From Candidatus Rifleibacteriota bacterium (GTDB taxonomy: Bacteria > Muiribacteriota > Ozemobacteria > Ozemobacterales > Ozemobacteraceae), in contig JAAYVD010000054.1 of NCBI GenBank assembly GCA_012517355.1, positions 1 to 35,119 of the forward strand: 35,119 nt of DNA. Reading direction: 5' to 3'. Below, piece after piece: positions 18,490 to 26,273 of the stretch; the stretch's first letter is position 1, and each line of letters starts with the position of its first letter. The position numbers were made by a program, and so were the translations under genes. The notes under the pieces are model-generated. The model saw only the letters and a program-made list of their open reading frames with translations. It did not search any database and had not been told where the DNA came from.

Positions 18490-20340
18490 ATGAAGGAACC
18501 CGACCGACACGACGCCGGCCATACCCCTTTGCCGCCACGGATGGCGGCGCGAAGCACCAGCTTCGCGCATCGCAAAGGGGCCGACCGACACGACGTCGGA
18601 AGTGCCCCTTTGCCGCCACGGATGGCGGCGCGAAGCACCAGCTTCGCGCATCGCAAAGGGGCCGACATTCGCCGGTTGGTCGGCCATCCGGTTTCCCGCC
18701 TGTCCGTCCTGCTGCTGGTCGCGGTTGGGCTGTGGTGGTTGACCGGGTGCGCCGGCGAGCCGCCCCCGCCCGTCGCCGTGAAGGGCCCGGTCTACGGCGG
18801 GGTCTACCGCCGGGCGTTTTCCGATGCCTTCTTGACCCTCGATCCCGCGATGGTGGCCGACACCTTCTCCCACGAGGTCTGCCGGCAGATCTTCGACTCC
18901 CTGGTGGATTTCGACGACGAGGGGAAGGTCATTCCCGCCATCGCCCGGAACTGGGAGATCAGCGACGACCGCCTGCGCTACACCCTGCATCTGCGGCCCG
19001 ACGTCCGGTTCCACGCCACCTCCGGGCCCGACGACCATCCCACCGCCAACGGAGGCCGCCTGCTGACCGCGGCGGACGTGGAATTCACCTTCCGGCGGTT
19101 GCTCGATCCCCATGCCCGGGGCCGCCACGGGGAAAACTTCTCGGTCATCCGCGGGGCCGCCGCCTATCGTTCCGGGGCCGCCCCCACCATCGAAGGCATC
19201 CGGGTGGCCGCCACCGACACGATCGAGTTCACGCTCGAGCGGCCGTTCGCGCCGTTCCTGTCGGTGCTCGTCCTCAGCAACGCCTTCATCGTTCCCCGCG
19301 AGGATGTCGAGTCCCTCGGTGAGGGATTCGCCTCCGCCCCCGTCGGGACCGGCCCCTTCCTGTGGGCGGGCAAGCAGGACGGCACCCTGCGGCTTCGCGC
19401 CAACCCCAACCATTTCCGCGGGCGGCCCTACCTCGACGCCATCGAATACCCGATCATCGAAAACGAGATGGACCGGTTCAACGCGTTCCAACGCGGGGAG
19501 CTGATGCAGACCGACGTTCCCGATCCCGAGTACAAGAACGTCAAGCAGGACCCGGTGCTGTCCGCCCATTTCCAGGAGGTGAGCCGCTGGGGGGTCAACT
19601 ATCTCGGCTTCAACGTGCGCAAGCCACCCTTCGACAACGTCAAGGTGCGGCAGGCCATCAACTACGCCATCGACCGCGAGGCCATCGTCAAGCTGATCAT
19701 CAACGACCGGGCCCGGGTGGCCCAGGGCATCCTGCCGCCCGGCATCGCGGCCTACAACCCGAAGGTGCGGGGGTATCCCTTCGACCCGGCCAGGGCGAGG
19801 AGCCTGCTGGCGGAAGCCGGATATCCCGAGGGGAAGGGGTTTCCCGAGATCACCCTGCAGTTCAACCGCGAGAAGGTCCATTCGCGGACGGCCGAGTTCA
19901 TCCTCGCCAACCTCCGCGATGTGGGCATCAACTGCAACCTGCGCGAGTCCGATTTCAAGGACCACCTGGCGGCGGTCGAGTCCGGCGAGGCAGGCTTCTT
20001 CCGCATGGGCTGGACCGTCGATTATCCCGATCCCGACGACTTCCTGTTCACCCTGTTCCATTCCTCCAACGTCGGCACCAAGGGGAACTTCAGCGGGTAT
20101 GCCAACCCCAAGGTCGACGAGATCCTGGAACGGGCCCGGTTCGAGATCGATCTCAAGACCCGCATCACCCTTTACCAGCAAGCTGAGCAGATGATCCTCG
20201 ACGACGCCCCCTGGGTGGTCGTCTTCCATTACACCACCCACGTGCTGGTGCAGCCGTCGGTCCGGGGGGTGAAACTGATGCCCCTCGGCCCCCCGTTCAT
20301 CCCTTACCGCACGATCTGGCTCGCCCCGGCCACGCCCTGA
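18490..20340 (+). CDS. Oligopeptide-type (family 5) ABC substrate-binding lipoprotein with in-frame repeat insertion
   Basis: This is a 616-residue solute-binding protein of the DppA/OppA/NikA class. Recognisable parts are GGVYRRAFSDAFLTLDP at the start of the mature domain, a LTAADVEFTFRRLLDP segment, GTGPFLWAG and VRQAINYAIDREAIV. The lipobox LTGC places the lipidated Cys at residue 87. GGAGGGGAG precedes ATG 18490 and a promoter lies upstream, so the start is well supported. Residues 5-58 are two tandem copies (27 residues each) of the palindromic element read in frame; without them the protein would begin MKEPDIRR and run straight into a normal lipoprotein signal. Internal in-frame ATGs at 18541 and 18622 lie inside the repeats but have no ribosome binding site. 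No permease or ATPase genes are adjacent. Confidence 0.9.
   Translation: MKEPDRHDAGHTPLPPRMAARSTSFAHRKGADRHDVGSAPLPPRMAARSTSFAHRKGADIRRLVGHPVSRLSVLLLVAVGLWWLTGCAGEPPPPVAVKGPVYGGVYRRAFSDAFLTLDPAMVADTFSHEVCRQIFDSLVDFDDEGKVIPAIARNWEISDDRLRYTLHLRPDVRFHATSGPDDHPTANGGRLLTAADVEFTFRRLLDPHARGRHGENFSVIRGAAAYRSGAAPTIEGIRVAATDTIEFTLERPFAPFLSVLVLSNAFIVPREDVESLGEGFASAPVGTGPFLWAGKQDGTLRLRANPNHFRGRPYLDAIEYPIIENEMDRFNAFQRGELMQTDVPDPEYKNVKQDPVLSAHFQEVSRWGVNYLGFNVRKPPFDNVKVRQAINYAIDREAIVKLIINDRARVAQGILPPGIAAYNPKVRGYPFDPARARSLLAEAGYPEGKGFPEITLQFNREKVHSRTAEFILANLRDVGINCNLRESDFKDHLAAVESGEAGFFRMGWTVDYPDPDDFLFTLFHSSNVGTKGNFSGYANPKVDEILERARFEIDLKTRITLYQQAEQMILDDAPWVVVFHYTTHVLVQPSVRGVKLMPLGPPFIPYRTIWLAPATP
18500..18580 (+). 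repeat. Palindromic element, copy B (in-frame, tandem with C)
   Basis: This 81-bp unit encodes 27 residues from DRHDAG to FAHRKGA within the binding lipoprotein. The 9-bp hairpin GCGCGAAGC/GCTTCGCGC, the CGCC/GGCG hairpin and the outer CCCCTTTGC/GCAAAGGGG stem are intact. The first small hairpin has one mismatch (CCGAC/GCCGG). Confidence 0.9.
18581..18664 (+). repeat. Palindromic element, copy C (in-frame, most intact copy)
   Basis: All parts are present: CCGAC/GTCGG hairpin, outer 10-bp stem GCCCCTTTGC (18604-18613) with GCAAAGGGGC (18653-18662), inner CGCC/GGCG hairpin (18614-18627) and inner 9-bp hairpin (18628-18636 with 18641-18649, loop ACCA). It differs from copy B only in a few bases near the first hairpin. 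Confidence 0.92.
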
Positions 20341-20399
20341 TGCCGGGGTGCCGGCCGACTCCCGGCCTGATGGCGTTGGTCAGGCGGTGCCGACGGGGG

Positions 20400-20433
20400 C
20401 CGCCGCCGGCCTCGGAGGGGTCGCCGGCGGCGG
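20400..20433. terminator. Strong GC hairpin between convergent genes
   Basis: A perfect 11-bp stem CCGCCGCCGGC (20400-20410) / GCCGGCGGCGG (20423-20433) with a 12-nt loop lies between the convergent binding lipoprotein and ettA genes. No U tract follows on either strand, so it may be a factor-assisted or bidirectional terminator. The rest of 20341-20535 holds no gene. Confidence 0.4.
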
Positions 20434-20535
20434 ATCCAGGGCGGACAAGGCCCTGGCCGGGCCGGCGGGGGTCGCCCGGCTGGCGAAGGCTGACCATGCC
20501 GGCCATGCCGGGGGTGGCGTGTCAGTCTTCCCGGC

Positions 20536-22209
20536 TCACAGGGTGAACTTGCGGTAGCGGGCGCGGCGGTTCTCGTAGGCCGCCTGGCCGAGCTTCTTCA
20601 GCCGGATCCGCTCGTATTCCTCGTAGTTCCCCTCGAACCACTGGACGTGGGATTCGCCCTCGAAGACGAGCAGGTGGGTGCAGACCCGGTTGAGGAAGAA
20701 CCGGTCGTGGCTGATCACCATGATGCAGCCGCTGAAATCCTGGATGGCGTCCTCGAGGAGGCGCAGCGTGCCGACGTCGAGGTCGTTGGTCGGTTCGTCG
20801 AGCAGGATCAGGTTGGCCCCCGACTTCAGGATCTTGGCCAGGTGCACCCGGTTGCGCTCGCCGCCGGACAGGTCGCGGACCAGCTTCTGCTGGTCGGTGC
20901 CGCGGAAGCCGAACCGGCCGCAGTAGGCGCGGGCCGGGATCTTCTGCTTGCCGAAGGGGATGTCGGCCTTGCCGTCGCTGATCTCGTCGAACACGGTCTT
21001 TTCGTCGGTCAGCACGTCGCGGTGCTGATCGACCCAGGCCATCTGCACCGTGGGGCCGACGGCGATCTCGCCCCCGTCCGGCTTCTCCTTCCCGGCGATC
21101 ATCTTGAACAGGGTGGTCTTGCCGGTGCCGTTGGGGCCGATGATGCCCACCACCGCTCCCTTGGGGAGGTTGAAGGTCAGGTCCTTGATCAGGACGTTGC
21201 CGTCGAACCCCTTGGTCAGGTTCTTCGCTTCGACCACCTTGTCGCCGAGCGGGGTGGCGGGGGCGATCTGGATGACGTTCGCCTCGGGGTTGCTCTCCGC
21301 CGACTCGCGGGCCACCAGCTGTTCGTATTCCTTGATGCGGGCGGCGCTCAGATCGTGCCGGTCCTTGGCGCTCATCCGGATCCACTTCAGTTCGCGCTCG
21401 AGGGAACGGCGGCGGGCCGATTCCTTCTTTTCCTGCTGGGCGAGGCGTTCCAGTTTCTGCCCCAGCCACGAGGTGTAATTGCCCTCGAACGGGACGCCGT
21501 GGCCCTGGTCCAGTTCCAGGATCCACTTGGTGATGTTGTCGAGGAAGTAGCGGTCGTGGGTCGAGATCAGCACGGTGCCGGGGTAGTTCTTCAGGTAGTT
21601 TTCCAGCCAGTCGATCGTCTCGGCGTCGAGGTGGTTGGTCGGCTCGTCCAGCAGCAGCAGGTCGGGCTGTTCGAGGAAGGCGCGGCACAGGGCCACGCGG
21701 CGCTTCTCACCGCCCGACAGCGTGTCGACCACCGCGTCGTCCGGGGGCAGCACGAGGGCGTTGGCGGCCACCTTCATCTTGGTGTCGATCTCCCACCCGC
21801 CGGCCGCGTCGATCTTCTCCTGGAGCACGGTCATGCGCTCCATCGCCTTGTCCAGGGCGTCCCCTTCCAGGTCGCCCATGCGGTTGGTGATGTCTTCATA
21901 TTCGGTCACCAGGGCCAGGGTGTCGGCGAACGCCCCTTCGAGGATCTCCCTGACGGTCTTGCCATCCTCCAGCCGGGGTTCCTGCGGAACCATCCCCACG
22001 CGCACGCCCTTGGCAGGTTCGGCGGTGCCGACGAAATCCTTGTCGATGCCGGCCATGATGCGCAGCACGGTCGACTTGCCCGCGCCGTTCTCGCCGACGA
22101 TGCCGATCTTCGCGCCCGGGAAGAAACACAACCCGATGTCCTTCAGGATCTGTTTCTGACCGTAGAATTTGTTCAGCCCCAGCATCGTGAAGATATACTG
22201 TTCCGCCAT
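20536..22209 (-). CDS. ettA: ABC-F protein EttA (energy-dependent translational throttle)
   Basis: The 557-residue protein has two ABC ATPase domains and no membrane segments. Domain 1 has Walker A GENGAGKST (residues 39-47), signature LSGGEKRR and Walker B LLLLDEPTNHLD. A charged linker (QQEKKESARRRSLERELKWIRMS) follows, and domain 2 has GPNGTGKTT, LSGGERNR and LILLDEPTNDLD. Length and the YIFTMLGLNKFYGQKQIL start match EttA, which binds the ribosomal E site and gates the first elongation step according to ATP/ADP ratio. ATG 22209 is preceded by GGAG with good spacing; an in-frame upstream ATG at 22233 would add eight residues. It is transcribed from its own promoter at 22264-22292. Confidence 0.95.
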   Translation of the reverse strand: MAEQYIFTMLGLNKFYGQKQILKDIGLCFFPGAKIGIVGENGAGKSTVLRIMAGIDKDFVGTAEPAKGVRVGMVPQEPRLEDGKTVREILEGAFADTLALVTEYEDITNRMGDLEGDALDKAMERMTVLQEKIDAAGGWEIDTKMKVAANALVLPPDDAVVDTLSGGEKRRVALCRAFLEQPDLLLLDEPTNHLDAETIDWLENYLKNYPGTVLISTHDRYFLDNITKWILELDQGHGVPFEGNYTSWLGQKLERLAQQEKKESARRRSLERELKWIRMSAKDRHDLSAARIKEYEQLVARESAESNPEANVIQIAPATPLGDKVVEAKNLTKGFDGNVLIKDLTFNLPKGAVVGIIGPNGTGKTTLFKMIAGKEKPDGGEIAVGPTVQMAWVDQHRDVLTDEKTVFDEISDGKADIPFGKQKIPARAYCGRFGFRGTDQQKLVRDLSGGERNRVHLAKILKSGANLILLDEPTNDLDVGTLRLLEDAIQDFSGCIMVISHDRFFLNRVCTHLLVFEGESHVQWFEGNYEEYERIRLKKLGQAAYENRRARYRKFTL

Positions 22210-22263
22210 GTCCTTCTCCTCTGGTGCGGGCATCGCCCGGGATCCGCGTCATTCGCGGCGGCC

Positions 22264-22292
22264 ATGATACCCCATCCAACGTCCGCCGACAA
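22264..22292 (-). promoter_or_regulatory. Sigma70-type promoter of ettA
   Basis: On the minus strand TTGTCG (22292-22287) and TATCAT (22269-22264) are separated by 17 nt. Palindromic element copy D begins 14 bp upstream of the -35 box. Confidence 0.65.
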
Positions 22293-22305
22293 TCCATTCC
22301 GGGAG

Positions 22306-22387
22306 CCGACCGACACGATGTCGGCCATACCCCTTTGCCGCCAGGGACGGCGGCGCGAAACGCCCGTTTCGCGCATCGCAAAGGGGC
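22306..22387 (+). repeat. Palindromic element, copy D (intergenic)
   Basis: This copy is intact and lies between the thioredoxin-reductase-like gene and the ettA promoter. It carries CCGAC/GTCGG, the outer CCCCTTTGC/GCAAAGGGG stem, CCGCC/GGCGG, and a 9-bp hairpin GCGCGAAAC/GTTTCGCGC. The last differs from copies B and C by a paired G-C to A-T change. The same reading frame that is used in copies B and C is also open here although no gene spans it. Confidence 0.9.
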
Positions 22388-22498
22388 CGTTCCGGCCGGC
22401 CGCGTTCAGGGGGCCACAGGCGAGGCGGCGGACCGGGACCTTCGCCGGTGGCCCGGGTTCAGCCGGCATTGGGTCAGCCGGGCGGGGCCCCGCCCCCG

Positions 22499-23440
22499 TC
22501 AGCGACGGGGAAGAACCGGCTCCCATTGCTGCAGGAGATATTGCTCGGCGGAAAGGGCCGCGGTGGCGCCAGCCCCGCAGGCCACGACCAGTTGCCGGAA
22601 GGCGCCGTCGACCACGTCACCGGCGGCGAACAGTCCCGGCAGGTCGGTGCGGCCGGCGGCGTCGGCCCTGATGAAGCCCCCCGCCGAAAGATCGAGGCGA
22701 CCCTGCAGAAAGCCGGTGTTGGGTTTCTGGCCAAGGGTGATGAACAGCCCGTCAACCTCCAGGGTGGCCGGTTCCTGGTCGACGAGCAACGACAGCGAAC
22801 GCAGCGCCCCGTCGCCATCGACCCCCAGCACCCGCACGCCGGGCCGGACCCGGACGTTGCCCGCCGCCGCCACCTCACGCTGCAGGGTGTGGAAGGCGGT
22901 GCCGAACCGCTTGGGAAGCAGCAGATGCACCTCGGCCGCCAGGCGCGAGAGGATCGTTGCCGAGGTGAAGGCGGTATTGCCGCCGCCGTAGACGGCCACC
23001 CGCCGGCCCCGGAAGAACCCGCCGTCGCACCAGGCGCAGAAGGAGACCCCCTTGCCCCAGAACCGGTCGAGGCCCGGAATGGCCGGCTTCAGCGGCGAAG
23101 TGCCGACCGCCACGATCAGGGCCCGCGCCGGCCAGTGCCGGCCGGCGTCATCCGTGACGATCTTGTAGCGGTTCTCGACCTCGACCGACCGGGCCGTGGC
23201 GGGCAGGATCTGCGCGCCAGCCTCCGCCCCCTGGCGCAGGAGGTTGGCGGTGAAGTCGGGGCCCGACAGGTGGGGAAGGCCGGGAAAGTTGTCGATCTCC
23301 GCCGCGCCGGTGATCAGGCTGCCCCCCGGCGGTCCGGCCAGGACGGTGACCTGCCGCCCGATCCGGGCGGCGAAGAGGGCTGCCGTGCCGCCGGCGGGGC
23401 CGCCGCCGAGGACGACGATCTCCTGGCTGTCCGGCCTCAT
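22499..23440 (-). CDS. trxB: Thioredoxin-disulfide reductase-like FAD flavoprotein
   Basis: The 313-residue protein has the two-domain TrxR layout. The FAD-binding Rossmann motif is GGGPAGGTAALFAA (12-25), the redox pair is C135-A-W-C138 in FCAWCDGGFF, and the FAD C-terminal motif is GLFAAGDVVDG. The second Rossmann loop is GGGNTA (152-157), but the HRRxxxR motif that binds the NADPH 2'-phosphate is replaced by LLLPKRFG (173-180). The usual CATC is CAWC. It may therefore use NADH, ferredoxin or another donor, as several non-canonical TrxR-like enzymes do. I see no thioredoxin gene nearby. The ATG has only a weak ribosome binding site. It lies downstream of recA beyond a terminator, so it may have its own promoter. 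Confidence 0.85.
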   Translation of the reverse strand: MRPDSQEIVVLGGGPAGGTAALFAARIGRQVTVLAGPPGGSLITGAAEIDNFPGLPHLSGPDFTANLLRQGAEAGAQILPATARSVEVENRYKIVTDDAGRHWPARALIVAVGTSPLKPAIPGLDRFWGKGVSFCAWCDGGFFRGRRVAVYGGGNTAFTSATILSRLAAEVHLLLPKRFGTAFHTLQREVAAAGNVRVRPGVRVLGVDGDGALRSLSLLVDQEPATLEVDGLFITLGQKPNTGFLQGRLDLSAGGFIRADAAGRTDLPGLFAAGDVVDGAFRQLVVACGAGATAALSAEQYLLQQWEPVLPRR

Positions 23441-23482
23441 GGGCAGGGGTGGGAAAGGTGCATGGTTGGAGGGGTTTCCTCA

Positions 23483-23542
23483 TGCCGGGGGCAGGAATGC
23501 CCCGGCAGGAAAACGCCCGGGGGCCTGGCCGACCCCCGGGCG
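23483..23542 (-). terminator. Intrinsic terminator of recA, with second hairpin
   Basis: A perfect 10-bp stem CGCCCGGGGG/CCCCCGGGCG (23514-23523 and 23533-23542) with a 9-nt loop is followed on the minus strand by TTTT (23513-23510), nine nt after the recA stop. A second 8-bp hairpin, TGCCGGGG/CCCCGGCA (23483-23490 and 23500-23507), follows immediately. Confidence 0.85.
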
Positions 23543-23550
23543 CTGCGGTC

Positions 23551-24678
23551 CTACTTGCCTTTGCCGGCGGCCTTTTCCTTTTCGGCCGGCGCGGCTTTGG
23601 CGGCGGGAGCGGGTTCCTCGGTCTTGATGAGGCCCATCGCCTTCTTGATCTTCAGCACGATCTCCGAGCAGATGTCGGGATTCTTGGCGAGGAAGTCCTT
23701 GGTGTTCTCGCGGCCCTGGCCCATGCGGACATCGCCGAAGGAATACCAGGCGCCCGACTTCTGGATGATCTTGTGATGCTCGCCGATGTCGACGATCTCG
23801 CCTTCCTTGGAGATGCCCTTCCCGAACATGATGTCGAAGGAGGCGGTCCGGAAGGGGGGGGAGACCTTGTTCTTCACCACCTTGACCTGGGTGACGTAGC
23901 CGATCGGGGTGTCTCCGTCCTTGATCTGTTCCTTGCGCCGGATGTCCAGGCGGACCGAGGAGAAGAACTTGAGGGCGCGGCCGCCGGGGGTGGTTTCGGG
24001 GTTGCCGAACATGACCCCGATCTTCTCGCGGATCTGGTTGATGAACACGCAGATGCAGCGCGACCGCGAGACCACCGGGGTCAGCTTGCGCATCGCCTGG
24101 GACATCAGGCGGGCCTGCATGCCCACCGTCGCGTCGCCCATCTCGCCGTCGATTTCGGCCTTGCTGGTCAGGGCGGCCACCGAGTCGATGACGATGGCAT
24201 CGATGGCATTGCTGCGCACCAGCATCTCGGCGATCTCGAGCGCCTCTTCCCCGCTGCTGGGCTGGGAGATCAGCAGGTCGTCGATGTTGACGCCCAGGAG
24301 CCGGGCGTAGTGCGGGTCGAGAGCGTGCTCGACGTCGATGAAGGCGGCCGCCCCGCCCGCCCGCTGGGCTTCGGCGATGGCGACCAGGGCCAGCGTGGTC
24401 TTGCCCGAGGACTCGGGCCCGAAGATCTCGATGATGCGGCCGCGGGGCAGCCCGCCCACGCCGAGGGCGTGGTCGAGAGACAGCGACCCGGTCGGGATGA
24501 CCTCGACCTGCAGGTGTCGGGAGTCGCCCAGGCGCATGACCGCGCCCTTGCCGAACTGCTTCTCGATGTTGCCGATCGCGGTCTCGAGGGACTTGAGCCG
24601 CTCGGCCTGGCGCTCTTTCGCCGACAGGCCCTGGGTGGACTGGGGTTGACTCGCATGCTGTTGTTTCGCGTCTGCCAT
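23551..24678 (-). CDS. recA: Recombinase RecA
   Basis: The 375-residue RecA performs strand exchange and serves as co-protease in the SOS response. It has Walker A GPESSGKT (residues 87-94), the DNA-binding loop regions and MAW-like segments ([42 protein letters not shown]). The C-terminal ~25 residues form an Ala/Pro/Lys-rich tail instead of the acidic tail of E. coli RecA. AGGAGG is 6 nt before the ATG at 24678. A 17-nt spaced promoter lies upstream, and a strong terminator follows. It is divergent from anmK. No recX follows it. Confidence 0.98.
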   Translation of the reverse strand: MADAKQQHASQPQSTQGLSAKERQAERLKSLETAIGNIEKQFGKGAVMRLGDSRHLQVEVIPTGSLSLDHALGVGGLPRGRIIEIFGPESSGKTTLALVAIAEAQRAGGAAAFIDVEHALDPHYARLLGVNIDDLLISQPSSGEEALEIAEMLVRSNAIDAIVIDSVAALTSKAEIDGEMGDATVGMQARLMSQAMRKLTPVVSRSRCICVFINQIREKIGVMFGNPETTPGGRALKFFSSVRLDIRRKEQIKDGDTPIGYVTQVKVVKNKVSPPFRTASFDIMFGKGISKEGEIVDIGEHHKIIQKSGAWYSFGDVRMGQGRENTKDFLAKNPDICSEIVLKIKKAMGLIKTEEPAPAAKAAPAEKEKAAGKGK

Positions 24679-24700
24679 AAAAAGCCTCCTGCTGGTAAAT

Positions 24701-24710
24701 TTGCCGGCAA
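24701..24710. promoter_or_regulatory. Palindrome at the recA transcription start (candidate operator)
   Basis: TTGCCGGCAA is a perfect 10-bp palindrome that overlaps the last two bases of the recA -10 box and covers the expected start of transcription. It matches neither the E. coli CTG-N10-CAG nor the Gram-positive GAAC-N4-GTTC LexA box. A role as repressor site is inference from position only. Confidence 0.35.
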
Positions 24711-24737
24711 TCTAGCATAATTGGACGATTTGCGCAA
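24709..24737 (-). promoter_or_regulatory. Sigma70-type promoter of recA
   Basis: On the minus strand TTGCGC (24737-24732) and TAGATT (24714-24709) are separated by 17 nt, with the ATG about 30 nt further on. Confidence 0.65.
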
Positions 24738-24825
24738 AAGCCGGGCTGGTGCGGAATGCCATTCCGGGGCGGTCGCCGGTGCTTCCGCCAGGGAATCGCC
24801 CGACCACCCCCCTCGGGGAAAGAAA

Positions 24826-26121
24826 ATGTTGACGATGATGCCGATCCAGGGTGACCTGCAGGTGCTGGGGCTGATGAGCGGGACGTCGGGCGACGGGATC
24901 GACGGCGCCCTCGTCCGGTTCGGGGCGGACGGCGGGTTCCGCCTTCTCTGGCACGATTCCTGGCCCTTCCCCGCCGCCGTGCGGTCACGCCTGCAAGGCT
25001 TGATGGCCGCTGCCACGGCGCGCGAGGTCCTCCAGGCGGGAACCTGGGTGGCCGGCCTCTACGCCGAGGCGGTCGCGGCCTTCCGCCGCCGGCACCGCCA
25101 GCCGGTCGACCTGCTGGCCGCCCATGGCCAGACCCTCGATCACGATCCTTCCGACCAGAGCTGGGACGGCATTCCGGTCCGCGGATCCCTCCAGGTGCTC
25201 GATGCCTCCTTCCTGGCCGAACGGTCCGGCCTGCCGGTCGTCTACGACTTTCGCCGCCGCGACATGGCGGTCGGCGGTCAGGGGGCTCCTCTGGTGCCGT
25301 TCGGCGACCTGCGGTTCTTCGGCGGCGCCTGTCGCCGCGGGCTGGTGGTCCTGAATGTCGGGGGGATCGCCAACGTCACCGTCATCCGTGGCGGCCGCGT
25401 TCCCCGGGTCACCGCGGCGTTCGACACCGGTCCCGGCAACATGCTCATGGACGCCCTGGCCGAGCGGCTGACCGGGGGAAAACAGACCTACGACGCGGGC
25501 GGCCGCCTGGCCGCCGCCGGCACCACCTCGCCCCGACTCCTGGCGACCCTGCTGCGCGACCCCTATCTGGCCGTGGACCCGCCCAAGTCCACCGGCCGCG
25601 ACCTCTACGGCCGGGCCCGGGAGGCGAAGCTGTGGCGCGCCTGGGGCGGGAAGCTGGCCACCACCGACCTGATGTCCACCTTCCTCGACTTCACCGTGGA
25701 GACCATCGCCCTGGCCATCGAGCGGTTCGTCCTTCCCGCCGGCCCGGTCGACGAGACGGTCATCGCCGGGGGTGGGGCCCTCAATCCCGAGCTCGTCTGC
25801 CGCCTGGCCCGCCGGTTGGAGAGCCGTTGCCGGCTGCGGACGTCCGACGCTTTGGGGGTTCCGGTCATGGCCCGCGAAGCAATGGCCTTTGCCGCCCTCG
25901 GCGATGCCTTTGCCCGCGGCCTTCCCGCCAACGTGCCGGTGGCCACCGGGGCGGCCCGGCCGGTTCTCCTCGGCTGCCTGGCGCCGTCTTCCCCCCCGAC
26001 CGGCACGAGGTCGGAAGGGCTTCCCCCTTCCCGCCACGGAGGACGTCGCGAAACCCCCGTCTTCCGCCTCGCCAGGGGGGCGACCTCCAGGCATCCGCGA
26101 CCAACCCCGAAGGGCAGGTGA
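24826..26121 (+). CDS. anmK: Anhydro-N-acetylmuramic acid kinase with repeat-derived tail
   Basis: This 431-residue sugar kinase phosphorylates and opens anhydro-MurNAc to MurNAc-6-phosphate in peptidoglycan recycling. Visible family motifs are the ATP-binding GLMSGTSGDGIDGALV (15-30), AAHGQTLDHDP, NVGGIANVTVI, FDTGPGNMLMDAL and the C-terminal GGGALNPEL. The ATG at 24826 follows GGGGAAAG and begins shortly before the first strand; upstream frame from 24721 is open but has no supporting signal. The catalytic fold ends near ARPVLLGCL; the remaining ~42 residues come from palindromic element copy E and its flank and are Arg/Pro-rich, unlike AnmK proteins. It is divergent from recA; the rest of the recycling pathway is not nearby. 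Confidence 0.94.
   Translation: MLTMMPIQGDLQVLGLMSGTSGDGIDGALVRFGADGGFRLLWHDSWPFPAAVRSRLQGLMAAATAREVLQAGTWVAGLYAEAVAAFRRRHRQPVDLLAAHGQTLDHDPSDQSWDGIPVRGSLQVLDASFLAERSGLPVVYDFRRRDMAVGGQGAPLVPFGDLRFFGGACRRGLVVLNVGGIANVTVIRGGRVPRVTAAFDTGPGNMLMDALAERLTGGKQTYDAGGRLAAAGTTSPRLLATLLRDPYLAVDPPKSTGRDLYGRAREAKLWRAWGGKLATTDLMSTFLDFTVETIALAIERFVLPAGPVDETVIAGGGALNPELVCRLARRLESRCRLRTSDALGVPVMAREAMAFAALGDAFARGLPANVPVATGAARPVLLGCLAPSSPPTGTRSEGLPPSRHGGRRETPVFRLARGATSRHPRPTPKGR
25996..26080 (+). repeat. Palindromic element, copy E (3' end of anmK)
   Basis: The copy starts CCGACCGGCACGAGGTCGG and continues through CCCCCTTCCCGCCACGGAGG to GCGAAACCCCCGT and CGCCAGGGGGG. The stems are partly decayed. It is read in a different frame from copies B and C and supplies the AnmK C-terminal tail. 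Confidence 0.8.
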
Positions 26122-26252
26122 GGCGCGGGCTGCCGCGGAGGGCACGCCGCGGAAACCCTGCCGAAGAGAGCCTGCCGGGGAGCCGGCCGGAGCGGGTGAG
26201 GAGCAGGGCCCCGGCGAGGGCCGCCAGACCCGGAACGATCAGGGGAAGGCAC

Positions 26253-26269
26253 CCGCGCGCCAGGCGCGG
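26253..26269 (-). terminator. Possible terminator of the rightmost operon
   Basis: A 6-bp stem CCGCGC/GCGCGG with a 5-nt loop lies five nt beyond the stop of the membrane-anchored unknown gene. There is no U tract. It sits in the 150 bp between the convergent anmK and unknown genes, in which I see nothing else. Confidence 0.3.
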
Positions 26270-26273
26270 AGGG

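Noticed and set aside
18604-18662. Cloverleaf-like fold of the element as a tRNA or tRNA-like gene
   Set aside because: There is no anticodon-length loop arrangement, T-loop motif (TTCRA) or CCA/acceptor pattern; loops are 4-6 nt and stems do not match tRNA dimensions.
24679-24825. LexA box between recA and anmK
   Set aside because: Neither CTG-N10-CAG nor GAAC-N4-GTTC type sites are present; only the TTGCCGGCAA palindrome was kept, as a tentative candidate.
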